This document shows, one piece after another, positions 10,762 to 23,811 of a stretch of DNA of 64,000 nt; position 1 is the stretch's first letter; each line of letters starts with the position of its first letter. Source of the stretch: Rhodeus uyekii (Eukaryota; Chordata; Actinopteri; Cypriniformes; Acheilognathidae); assembly GCA_037043235.1 (NCBI GenBank), contig JAWRVZ010000003.1, forward strand, positions 10,343,501 through 10,407,500, read 5' to 3'. A model generated the notes under the pieces. That model saw only the letters and a program-made list of their open reading frames with translations, had not been told where the DNA came from and ran no database searches. The translations under genes were made by a program, and so were the position numbers.

Positions 10762-13700
10762 CTACATGCAAACACACACACACACAAAGATGCACTAAAT
10801 GGACCGACACATCAGACCCATTTCACACTGCAAAAACCGCAGAGATGAATTAAGATAGCAAAAACCATCTTTCTTCCTCTGTCTGCTAATGGCCAATGTG
10901 TGTGAAAATAGCCTGGAGCTCAGCTTTCCTTTGTCTTCACAATGGACTGTTAATTATGCTATTCCACAAAAGAATGCCAATTAAGCAAACCACTCTGTTG
11001 GCCTTGCATTGTGATAAATGATGAAACTGCAGGCCCTGGGAAAGGAAAAAATAATACTTAGTACAAGCTATTTCTATAACTCAATATTATGAGAAACAAC
11101 GTCATCTATCAGATATAGTAATGCTTCTAAGTGTTAATAAACTGCATTGTGCTGAGTCAAGATGAATGAATACATTCAAATATGTTGTTATTTAATTATG
11201 CCGTCAAAATGGTAAGCAATCTTTACAGTTTAATTTGATATTATAAGCCTTGAGAAATTAGATGTCTTTAAAAATCATTTAATGCTTATATTTTATATGA
11301 ATATCTACCCTATGTAATTGAAAAATTGATTGATATAAACAATTATAATAGTAATGGTAATATTGCTGACATTTTAAGATCGCTCACCTAATGACAAAAT
11401 AAGATATTATGCTAAAAAATGAGAGACTTGTCTTTGTTCACCTCCTGAAAATATGAGTTATTATGACAAAGTCTATTGATTTATGGAATAGTTTGTTACT
11501 TTAAAAGGGGGAAACACGTGACCGTAACAAGGCTGATGCACAATTACACAAAGTGTGTCATTTAAAATATAAAAATATATACCAAGAATGTATTTATTTG
11601 ATCAGAAATGCACTAAAACCAGTAATATTGCAAGTAACTGTATTCTATTTGAATACATTTTAATTGTATTGGTACAGATGACTTTTCAGCATCATTACTT
11701 ACATAATTTAAATTTATGTATTTGGCAAACGCTTTTGTTCAAAGTGACTTACAATGCATTCAAGGAACACATTGACATTCTAATCAGTTCTTGCTTTTCC
11801 TGGGAATTGAACACATGACCTTGACGTTGCAAGCTACTGGAAAGCTGAAAGTCTTTAGTCACATGATCCTTCAGAACCATTAACATGCGGATTTGAAGCT
11901 CAAGTGACATTTCTATTATTATTCAGTTGTGCTGCTTCATATTTCTGGATATTTTGATAAACAGAATGTTTAAAAGAACAGCATTTATTATAAATATTAC
12001 AAATTATGAATTTTCTCTCACTTGTGATCAATTTGAAGCATCCTTGATAATAAAAGTCTTGATTTCTTTCAAAAAAATCTAATTCACGATAAAAGCCTTT
12101 TTGTAAATACAGCTAAAGATAAGTCGGAAACTAAATTATATATTGTATAGGTTTAAAATTGAAATAAAAATAAAAAATACTGTATTTTTGTTGATGTGTT
12201 TAAAAAATGTATCATTATAAATTATAACACAGTAAACATTTATTAGCACCTTGTCCACATATATAAGAGAGACACAAATGGCACCTGTTTTGTAGATTTT
12301 GTCATGACTGCAATTAGACAGTAAATGGACACTTACTACACCGTAAGCGATGGTGTCCGTGTAGGTTCTCATCTCAGAATAAATATTCTTCAGGAACCAG
12401 CTGAAAGGTTTACAGCGGAGTCTCTCTCTGAGAGCTTTTCTTTCTCTGATATCACCAATATCGATCCCTGAGTCCTGCACACGTAAACACACACACAAAC
12501 AACCGTGAACATATCAGAATTCATGTCAGTTCAGAATCAAATGGTTGCTAGAGCATGAAAGGTCTTGCATGTCTTCAGGTTAAGGCACTTATGCTGACTT
12601 CAAGTGAAGTGATTCTACATGCAGCAACATTTGAATGTGTCATTTACAGCTCAAAAGTGAAAAAAACCTTATTGATTATTGTAGCTTAAATTAGTCATGG
12701 TCATTCGATTTCAACCCATTACTTTTGAAATCAAAATGACCCACCAGCTTGTATCCTTTAACTGTACTAATATAGAACTGTAAGCCACTAAATGTTGTGC
12801 GTCTCAGAAAATCTGCCATGGTTAAAGTATGTTATTGGGTGGAACATGACAGAGTGCCAAAATAATCCCCTTTAGCCATGGTAAAAATCACATTAGAGAT
12901 TGACTTCCGTTGGCATTTTCTTTATATAAAACAGTGACAAATGAAATTTGATTAAAAACAATGTATAGTGAATAATTAAGTGCAGGCAATTTAGAATATT
13001 AACAATATACAGTAGTGTCCAAAAATCTGAGACTTCAAATGGAAATTTAATTTAATTTACACACTACCATTAATAAGTTTTGGGTCAGAAGATAGTAGTA
13101 CAGTAATACCTCGAGATATGAGCGTCCCTACATACGAGTATTCCAAGATACGAGCAAATATTTGAGATGCACGTTCACATCACGTGTTTGCTGACTTTTG
13201 TACGCATCGCCTGTGAGTAACTGATTTTCTATTTTTATTTTATTTTTATTTTTTATGCATTTGGCAGACGCTTTTATCCAAAGCAACTTGCATTGCATTC
13301 AAGGAACACATTGAATCAGTTCTTGCTTTCCCTGGGATCGAACCCATGACCTTGGCGACACCAATGCTCCACTGATTGAGCTACAGGAAAGCTCAATTCT
13401 ATTCTTCATAATAGCGATGAGTTCTAAGAAAGTGAGTGGTAAGGAAGGTAGTGAGAAGAAGAATTGAAGAAGTGATGGCTATGTGGCAGAAGGTTTCTTA
13501 TTTCATTGAAAAGAAACACCCTGAAAAATCGTCTACTGGTCGTGCTTCGGTGCTTTTTGATGACACGTGCCTTATTTATTTTGAATGGGAGACAGAAATC
13601 TCCCTCGATAGATATTTCGTTAAAAGGTTTGCGCCAAGTGAACGTGAGGGTAGTCTGGCGAAAAAAGGGAAGAAAACAAATCTAAAAAAATCTAAACAAT

Positions 13701-16700
13701 AATATGAAATAGAATTGTTGTTTTTATACGTAAGCAAAGTTCAACTATGTTAATTTAAGTTTACGTAAGTTATGTAGAGTACATGTACTACAATTGTGTG
13801 TGTGTGTTTATACCAATAAAGTTTTTTTTCCATTGTTAAGGATCTGGAACGGATTAATTTGTTTTCTATTATTTCTTATGGGAAAACATGATTCTAGATA
13901 CAAACAATTCGAGTTACGAGCCCCGCCCTGGAACAGATTATGCTTGTATCTCGAGGTATTACTGTATTATCAAATCGCGATTAACATAAGAGCTTGTAAA
14001 TATATAATAAGTTTGATTCATCAAAGAATCCTGAAAAAATTGGTTTCTTCAAAAATATTAAGCAGTACAACTGTTCAACATTGATAAAAATAAGAAATGT
14101 TTCATGAGCAGCAAATCATCATATCAGAATGAGTACAGCGTAATTTTGAAATAGAAATTTTAAATCTTAATTTATTGTTGTTTTATAAATGACAAATTAT
14201 CAGTATTACAATTTGTGTGAAAAGAATATATGAAGAAAATCATTTGAATTAAAAAAAGAGCATCTTGAAAGGAAATACGACTGTGAAGGAGTTCACATGA
14301 TACATTTTTGGATTAGTGATTTAGAAATAGTGCAAACTCTTAAATAGTTCTTGTTCATTTTATATAACATTGTTTATTTTAATTCCAAAATTCTAAAGAC
14401 TTTTAGTTTATTTTATATGCATCTTTATCAGTTTATTCTAAATTCCAGATATTCAAATTCTTTAAACATGGACCATCTGGTCAGACTTTAGAGAAGCAAC
14501 TATTCATAGTTGAGAGGTTCAGTACCTGTTGTGGAACGTTCCAGGCCATGTAAACGTGGCTCTTGAACTCATCCATCCACACCTCGGCCACTCTCAGAGC
14601 GTTCCTGCGCACGTGAGTTGCCAGGTCCTCCGTGTAGGGCTTGTGGGCGCGCTCAATATGAGCTATTCTGGAGCAGGGCATGACCTCCACACTTCCTCCG
14701 CACAGCCATACCTGATCACACAAACATGAATGTCTTGCGTTTTGAATTTTGATAAGAACAAAGAAAAATGTGTTCTCTAAAATGCCCTTTTAACATCCAT
14801 TATGCAGTCTACAAATACAAGTTTGTATCATTCATTAGAGAGTATGTGAGTCCATTAAGCAGAATAAACCAAATTACTGAAAAAAACCCCACATAAATCA
14901 AACTCAACATTGAACCAAAGGCACTTATGTAATATATTAGAACTATTAAAAGGGTTTGTAGAAAGAAATAAGACAAACAATACACTTCAACTCAGGGAGG
15001 CTCATTTCCTACAATTATCATCTAAAAGGTTACCCATTTCCAAACAGCAGAGCTCTTTGTTCAAACTAAACGCTCTCCATTTACAAAACAATGTTAGGCT
15101 TTTTACCGTATGACAAGAAGAATATCAGAAGAACCTTTTTACAAACTCAAATAGATTTAATTCGCTATAATTCAACATATTTCCCTGGCATACGGCTGAC
15201 GTCAAGCAATTTAACAGCACAGTCACCGCCTGCTGTGTCAGTAAAGATGGGAGAAAAAACACAAACCGCTGGAGTGCTTTCATACAATACACATTTGTTC
15301 AAAGATTTACCCTCAATTAGTGCATGTTATGCAGCTCATAATGGAGGGTGGCGGCTTATTTGTGCGGGTTGGTTTGATTCCCTGTTTATTTACACCCAAA
15401 CCGCGACTATTTCTCTTGCCTTTGTACATCTTTCCAGTAAATCTCCACATGGGATTATATAGGCCACATGCCAGCATGCCGCACTTCATTTAGACATTCA
15501 CACCCAAACACTTTCATTCAGGCCTGGTTTGGTGAAATGTGAAGAACAACATCTGGCAGGAACATATGTCAGGGTCGTTTCAGTGCAGAAAGCATGTATT
15601 TCAACACGTGTTGAGTATATTGAAACGCATCCAATTTGCATTAAACAAAAAGTTGGTTTATCAAGACTTAATGTTATTATTTCTTGAATATGAATATTTG
15701 TTTGAAAAGGGGAGTATCGCATTTGCTGTAATCTGCTTATTTGGCAGGCGTTTAGCTAAGGCTCGTTGGGCGGGATTCAACAGGAAGTGGACAGATGTGT
15801 GTTGTTCCTATTTGCCAGGAGAATGATTTATATGCATAATCATCGACAACAATCAATGATCCATGACTGAGCCGTCTGTTCTCCCAAAGCATGCAAAAAT
15901 AATTTCTCACATTTGCATACAATACCTGCTGCAGACAGAGATATTCAGACCGCAATCTGTCGCACAGAGGAGAATTTCGCAAGCATGAAATGAGAATCAA
16001 ACCGGCTTTATATTGTCTGGGAGACATTTAAGACTTGGTTTCTTTTCACAATACAATAAACAGAGAGTGATCTAAAATACAAAAAAAAACTTCTTCATTC
16101 GTTATCTAACTCTAAACAAAGTTGTCAGTCATTGTTTTAATCAATTAAACCTCACACATTTAAAATGCATATTTAAGCTAATTTATAAAAGGTTTGTTTT
16201 TGAAACAGAGAGGAAAAAAAACAACAAAAAAAGATTGGTTGAAGTGTTTTTAAATGCTATGTAGAATACCCAAATTTGAATTAAAACCTTATTCACAAAT
16301 TTTATGCGCACAAAATAAAAACTATGGCTTCTTTTCAGATGTTTTCATTAGATTTTGCAGATTAATATTGAAAAATGTCAAGCTTTCTTTAGTAAAATTA
16401 TAGTTTCTCCCACACTTTCGAGAGCCGTGTCTCTGAAACCATGATGATATATGACTTGACTTTAAAAATCTCGCCCATTCTCACTCATGAGAGTCTCCTT
16501 GAGGGCCATTCTTAAAGAGCTTAACATGAATTTTTTTAATGTGGCTTAATGTAAGATGAAGGACCAAATTCAGTACATGCTTTATTATTATAAAGTATGC
16601 ATGCTTTATAAGCAGATGAGCCCACAATAGGAACGCAATCATACATGTTAAGCATTTTCCTCAAATAAAATACCGTTATAAAGAAAACGCTTAATGCATC

Positions 16701-19700
16701 AAGACAGTGATATTAAAAGACCAATCTGTATACAAATTATTAATAAAGCCTAGCCCTATGTAGACAAGCAAATCAGGCTGAATATGAACGCAAAGCGCTT
16801 AGTTAAGCTTTTCCCCCACTTAGAAAACCATTGCAAAAGGAGGGTGTATAATATAGTGTGTATACACAACATAATAACATGATTATTCAAGACAGTGATA
16901 TTAAATACTAAGATCATTAGGCTACACACTTTATTAATAAAGCATAGATGAGCCCAGTGAACGCAATAAGCATGTTTACATTTTATCATTTAGCAGATGC
17001 TTTATGAGCGACAAATGAGAAGAAGAGAAGGAATCAAAACAACAAAAGGGCAATGGTATGCAAGTTCTGTATCAAGTCCCAGTTAGTCTAGCTAAGTTTT
17101 TATTTTTATAAATAGAATAGAATAAGTGATTGCATTATTGGGTAAAGTGCTGAAAAACATGCGTTTTCAGCAGTTTCTTAAAACAATAAAACTAGATTTT
17201 AAAAATGTGAGACTTAAAATGTGAGATTTTAGACCATTTAGATCAACAGAAGCTATACACACTGCAAAAAATTATTTTGAATCTGTATTTTTTTCTTATT
17301 TTACAGTGAAAATATATAAAAAAAGATGTATTGAGAAGCATTAGGTTTTTTAAACTTAAAGAATATATTTAAATTTATTAATTTAGAGAATACTTTCATT
17401 CTAAGTGACTTACAAATTAGGAAATTTGTCTATTTTTCCTACTAGATTGGTTAAAAAAAAAAGTATGTTTAAATGAAGAAATAATTTGCCAGTGTTGTAA
17501 GACAAATATATTTAATTTCTGGTCATTTACATTTTTGCTTCTAAAATAAAAGTTATTTTTAATAGTAGAATAATGATTAAGAATAGTATGACACGTAAGA
17601 TGAAGATCTATGCTGCAGTTATTTTCTTGCAGATATTAGAATTGATGGTTTTCTGGAATTGCACCCTGTCAATCAAACTCACGCTGGAGGCACTGAAGCA
17701 AAAGAAAATTTCCCATTTTGCTGACCCTCATTGACATCGTGTGGAAGGGAGATATTTTGCGCTTTGGAAGAGGGTGCACACGCAATAAAAGGTCAACGCA
17801 TCTGTGCTCTTCTAATATTAGCTCTCGCTAAAGGGCTCTGTTTATCAGTGATGGAGAATGAATACGGTCTTTGATCAAGCTAGATGTCAGTGAATGTTGC
17901 CAGAGCATGTCAGTTTTTTCACCCAGTGTTTATTTGACTATTTTTGATTATTATTATTAACATCATTTCTTTTTAGAGAATATATCATGTATAAGTTATT
18001 TTTTCATCCAGTGTCGAATTTTATTATTCTTGTATATTATAAACAATATTACTAACAATTATGAATTAATCTCATACAAACATTGACTAATTTACATTCT
18101 AATTAGTCACACCTCTCTTCATCAGTTTGCACTGGCTCAAAATCACTGATGTTTGCCTACAGAACAACCACAACACCCTTATACCTACAGTAAACTCTAG
18201 TAAACTTTAGACTGATGAGGCCTCCAGAAGCTTGCGTTCTGAAACAGTGATGAATGGTGCCTTGTGGTACCATCCCAAAAAGACACTAAATCACTTCTAA
18301 AGACCTTTAGCTGGACTGTTCCAAGCTAGTGGAATGGCCTGCCCAATGAGTCTTTAGCCTTTAAATTTTCACAATAATATTTAAGCTAAAATGTATGTGT
18401 TACGACGACAGGGTACGAGTGCATACTTTAAATATTTAAATATAACTGAAAAGGCACATGGTAGTGCAAACCTTGGTGAAACACGAAAACAAGAACATCC
18501 ACACTCGAACACGGAACATGACAGGACGAAGACACTAGTACAGTAATCCCTCGCCACTTCGTGGATTTTTCAAAAATATTCCCAAAATACCGCTATATCG
18601 GCAGCCGTATTGCGGAAAGCAGTGTTGTTTTATTGTGATGCGCGAGAGAAACTGTTTCCCAGGATGCCAGACAAAGAGAGAAACTCTCTTAGAGGTTTTG
18701 TACACACACACGGGCACTCAGACAAGACACGTGATTGGTTTCCAGCGCAAGATGGACGAATGAGAGCACGAGTGGATGTATCCTGTGAACTGATTGGCTG
18801 ATCCTACTTCGCAAACTTTCACCTATCGCGGAGGGTTCCGGTCCACATTAACCGCGATAAATGAGGGATTACTGTACAACTGACCAAGAGCAAGGCACAA
18901 AAGGGAGGGTATATATGACAAACACAGGATCGGGAACAGCTGACGAGACTTAGGGTAGTGATTAGACACAGACGGGAGTGTGCAGGACCTGGAAGATACA
19001 TAAAGGGACCTGGAAGGGACAAATGCGAGACAGGATTGTTACAGTATGTGAAATATTCTTAAAGTCCATGTGAACAACCAATGAATCGAGAGTGGCACTC
19101 AACTTTACTTGTATTGTGTATTTCCAAGTGAAACAATAGAGAGCATGTGAGCATTTTGTGCATCGACTTGCATGGAAGAATTGTTCACCACAACACTAGT
19201 AATGTGTGCTAAAGTAAATAGAGTCCATTTAGATTTCATTAGGACTTTAAGACTAAACATGTATTATAATTAATATAGTAATTTTAGATTTCAGGTATTT
19301 TCAAAATAGACCAAAATACTGATTTAAAATTATTTTTGCAATCCACATTTCTTGCTCTAAATAGACCAACAATGCAACTGAATGACAATGAACATTAATC
19401 TCAATATCATTCCTTTTGGGAACGTCTGCAGGATTGCAACATTTGTGCAATGTTGCGTTTAGAGATTCGGAAGCACAGAGGAGCTCAAAAGATGAGAGTG
19501 AGGAATTAGGTTGTAGAGACACAGCTGTATGTAACAGATGTTGAGGGCGATTATCCAAATCCCACCACACACACGGTGCCTGCCACTTCCTGAGACATTT
19601 CCATTTCCTCTCTGCTCATTGAGGCCCTTAGTGATGAAACCAGGAAAAGCAAGGGAAAAAAACAAAATCACAATAGATGTCTTCATGTAATGGGGGGGGG

Positions 19701-22700
19701 GGGGGGATCAGCTCAGTATTGTCAAGGTGCACCCTGCAGGGAGTGATTGGAAAATCACAGTGAGAGCAAGTTGCTGTGTGTCCGCTAGCAACCTCCATTC
19801 ACAGCCTGAGCATGGTTTCTGGCTGCGGAGGCAAATTACAGTACTGCTGGGTCTGATGGGAGCCGGCAAAGGTCTCGATGGGGCTCTGTACATGTGTAAT
19901 ACTGAGAGGTTAGGACCCCACCAGTTGGGAGTGAAGCGCCTGTATGGCAGGTTATCATTAGCAAGCTGCAGAGTGCTCCACTTTAATTGTGTGTGATGAT
20001 ACACATTAGTGCTGCACAATGTTGATTTTATACACACACACATACACGTCTATCTGTAAGCTGAGGCTTCAAACCCCCACATACTCATCTGCCCTCAAAG
20101 AACAACCTGTATGAAGCATCTTTTCATCAAATGAAACAGCATTATTCATTGGCATGCGTCTACTTGTCTACTCAACTCCAGACATCCTGTCTCCTGCTGT
20201 ACTTTCAAAACTCTCGTAGGCAATCTGAATAGCTCTTACCCTGATCCCCAGCTCCACGTTTTCCCCTCCATAAACCTCCATCCCTTCATCCAGCAGACCA
20301 ATCTCCTCAAAATACTCCCTATCCACTACAAAGCAACCGATCAGAGCGGGACTCCTGCGGAGAGAGGAAATGCACATGAACAATGAACTCAAATGACTCA
20401 GCGTGTTTTAGAACATTAAAGGTATACAGTTATTCAGGATTAGCAACCAAAATGGTCTATTTCTTGAGTCACCATTTAACACAGGAAACAAGCTGTTAAG
20501 GAGAATGACTTAAAAATGAACTATTCAGTCAGGAACATTTCCAAATGTGGTTTTGTTTTAATATAAAAAGGCCACTTTTACTGCCACTTACTATTGCTTC
20601 AATTTCAGATAAATAATATTAGTTAATAGAGTATTTTTTGTGTCCTTTTGAGCACACATTTCATTTTCATTTTGTTAATTTTTCCTTTTGTTAGAGTATT
20701 TCCTATTTGTAATAATGGTCTATTATCTTCCTGTTTGGATATTGTTTTAAAGTTTTAGTCTTTCTGTATAGCATTTTTTTTATTGTTCTACATTTTCCAT
20801 ATATTTACATGATTCCCATTTATCTGTTAGCATCACATTAGTATTAATATAATAATTGAGTATCATTTTATCATGTGTCCCAAACTAAGCCTATAATATA
20901 TTATTTCTTCTCTTCTTAATTTTGCTGTTTTGTCAGATATCATCTAGCAATTTGGAGTTAGTTTCGATTTTGCACAGCGTTTCAACAAACATATCATAAG
21001 CCAGAATGTCCGATTCAGTGCCAAATAATTCTTAACCCCCCCCCCCCCCCCCCCCTCACTAAAGCACAGGCCAGTTTATGGTTATGACTGAATCTAAATG
21101 AACCTGGAACCATTACTCTGACTATTTGACATGTTATATTTTATTTTAGGATTTGCATAAGACTGTATACTGGCTGATTAAAGATATATACACAGTAGTA
21201 CCTCAAGATACGAAAGGCTCAACTTAAGAAAAATCCAAGTTACGAAAGCAAAGACGAAAAATTTTACTGCTCTACATACGTAAAGTTTTCAAGACACGAA
21301 AGGTTTCTGAAAGTCCGAGATTCGCCCCATAACAATTTTGAAACTCGCGCTGCACGCCGCCATCTTAGTTATAGTCGACTCGCCACCATCCTCCTGCTCT
21401 CCCATTGGTTCCTGATGCTAGCCAAGCCATGAGATCCTTCTCTCTAATTGGACAGCATCCCTCCCATCATGCATCTTCTATACGTCCGTGCTGGCGTGCT
21501 TTAGCTCAGCCACTCCGCACCCCAAACTTCACATTTTTTATGTGTTTTCATAAAGTTAAGTGTATGTACGTAAGGAAAGGTAAGCTTCGACATTTTACGT
21601 TATTACATTGTTTATAGGTCAATTTAGCTTTATTATGAAATTTAATGGGGTGTTTTTGGAGGGCTTGGAACGGATTAGCCATTTTACATGTAAAATGTGT
21701 TCCAAGATACGAAAAACTCATTATACGAAGGCCGCCTCGGAACGGATTAATTTCGTATCTCGAGGTACCACTGTATATTCAAATTAACAAAAAAAAACCA
21801 TAATAAAATAACACTGGTTATTGATTAGCATGAGGTAACCTAAACTGATTCTGTAAGGCCTGTCTTAAAACAAAAACTAGCTATAGATACTTCAGAAGTG
21901 ATCTTCAGAACCGCTGAGCTTATACCTGATTGGTGCAGTTTGATTCTTCTGTGTCCACCAAGATTTGGGAGGGTTTAGATAGCGACACCAAAGCTCCCAG
22001 TCGAACCCTTGAGCTGAGAGGGGATACTCTTCTATCTCAAACGTGTCGTATTTGATGTTGTCGAATGATGGTGAGATGACCCGGGTTCTGTCCTCTTTGA
22101 TTCTGTGAAGGATTGGTTCAGCCCTTAAATCAATAGAAATAGAACATGCTTTAAGTTCATGAGCAGTAGGTTTTGGATGGATCTATATAATTTGTCTCTT
22201 GGAGCTTTGAAATCCCAGAATACAATGTTTAATGCATCCCCTTCCATGCCACTGCAAGTGAAAGGTGATTTTACACTTGGTTATTAAAGCTGATTGTAGT
22301 TTTCACTTTGGCAGGCAATGACTTTTTAGATCCCATCGATCTAAAACTTAAAATGTCATTGTCTGAGATAATGGTACTTTAAAAGACCATCTCAAATGTT
22401 GCAAAGACCAGCATTAGCGCTGCGTTTGAACTTGGAAAATAGCCTCAGGCAAGCTAAAAGCTGTACTATCCACTCTGTAAAAACCACACAGAACCCCAGA
22501 GAAACTACCAGATGAATCTATGAACTCATGGAACGCAGAATGAATTTCAAGCAGGAATAAGCTGACATGCATAAGATACACTTTGGAAGCTATCCAAGCC
22601 CTTTAAAAGGTGTTTTTTAGACATGTTGCACCAAGAATAATTAACAGGTATGCAAGTTGACAGCTGTGCCTAGCACAATAATTGCAAAAGACAGGCACTT

Positions 22701-23754
22701 CTGCTCATATTCCTGCCCTCACACCCACAGGGAACTCGTATTGTACAGGAAGAACTAGCCATCTAGATTTTAACTTGGCTTAACTTGATTTGTTAGGCAA
22801 GCAAGCATTTGAATTCAGTCGTACTAAGGGTCAAAAGAGCAAAGAAGGTCATAAGTTACAACACTATAAAAACAATGATCAAAAAACACATTACGTAGAA
22901 GGACTATTCAAACCAAATCTGAATTCTCAGCATGAAAATGGCAGCACGACTAGATTTTAAATGAAGCAATGCATGTCTATGAGCTTCTTTGCAGTAATAG
23001 TTTTTAATTTAGAGACTAGATTGATTTTTATTCTTGACTGCCAAACAAAGAATGGGAAACTGTACAAATTGAGATGCATGAATATGAATATTTTTTACTT
23101 TCATGCGGTTTAGCTATATCAGACATATCAGGTACAAAAACGCTGCAACACAAAACTGGACATGAAAATGAGATTTATTAGAATATTATATATATATATA
23201 TATATACAGTAATACCTTGAGATACGAGCATAATCTGTTCCAGGACAGAGCTCATAACTCAAATTGCTCGTATCTCAAATCATTTTTTCCCATAAGAAAT
23301 AACAGAAACTAAATGAATAAATCTGGATAGATGACTCAAACACAATACGAAGGACTCGCGGGAGAAGAACTTGACTATGGCTTCAAATCCATGCCAAAAA
23401 GAAACTAGCGCAAAACTGATGTTTGCACGCAAATAAATTACATCCGCGAGCGGATAACAGATCTACACGCGAAAAAACAGGGAGCATGCGAGCTCATTTT
23501 AGTCCTTCACGTGCGTATTGCGTGCAGATGAGATCGAACATTCCCCACGCGCGCTCTCAACTGCTGTTTTTGCTTGTACGAACACTTTTATTTTAGTCCA
23601 CGAACACGTGAAGTGAAGTAGTGAGGCGACGTGGGCTGCTTCGAGTGCTGGCGTCTGTAAGCTGCTCGTATCTCAAATATTTACTTGCATCTCAAAGTGA
23701 GATGAAGGCTTGATTTGATTGAAGGCTTGCTCGTATCTCAAGGTATTACTGTAC

Positions 23755-23811
<57 letters not shown>

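Larger units (their letters stand above)
13062..14150. repeat. Cyprinid-type interspersed repeat, copy 2, split by a DNA element
   Basis: The left part (13062-13100: ACACTACCATTAATAAGTTT, then GGGTCAG) is the terminal segment of the repeat. The right part (from about 14011: GATTCATCAAAGAATCCTGA, then 'tattaagcagtacaactg', 'aatgtttcatgagcagcaaa') continues the same repeat. Between them lies the element at 13101-13964. Confidence 0.7.

Noticed and set aside
10534..10848. Plus-strand 104-codon ORF
   Set aside because: Antisense shadow of galnt18 exon 9; the minus strand has the splice sites and homology.
13010..13061. CAGTAGTGTCCAAAAATCTG as a transposon left end
   Set aside because: It resembles a Tc1-type terminus, but no matching right end or interior was found; too short to call.
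14529..14729. Plus-strand 66-codon ORF
   Set aside because: Antisense shadow of galnt18 exon 7.
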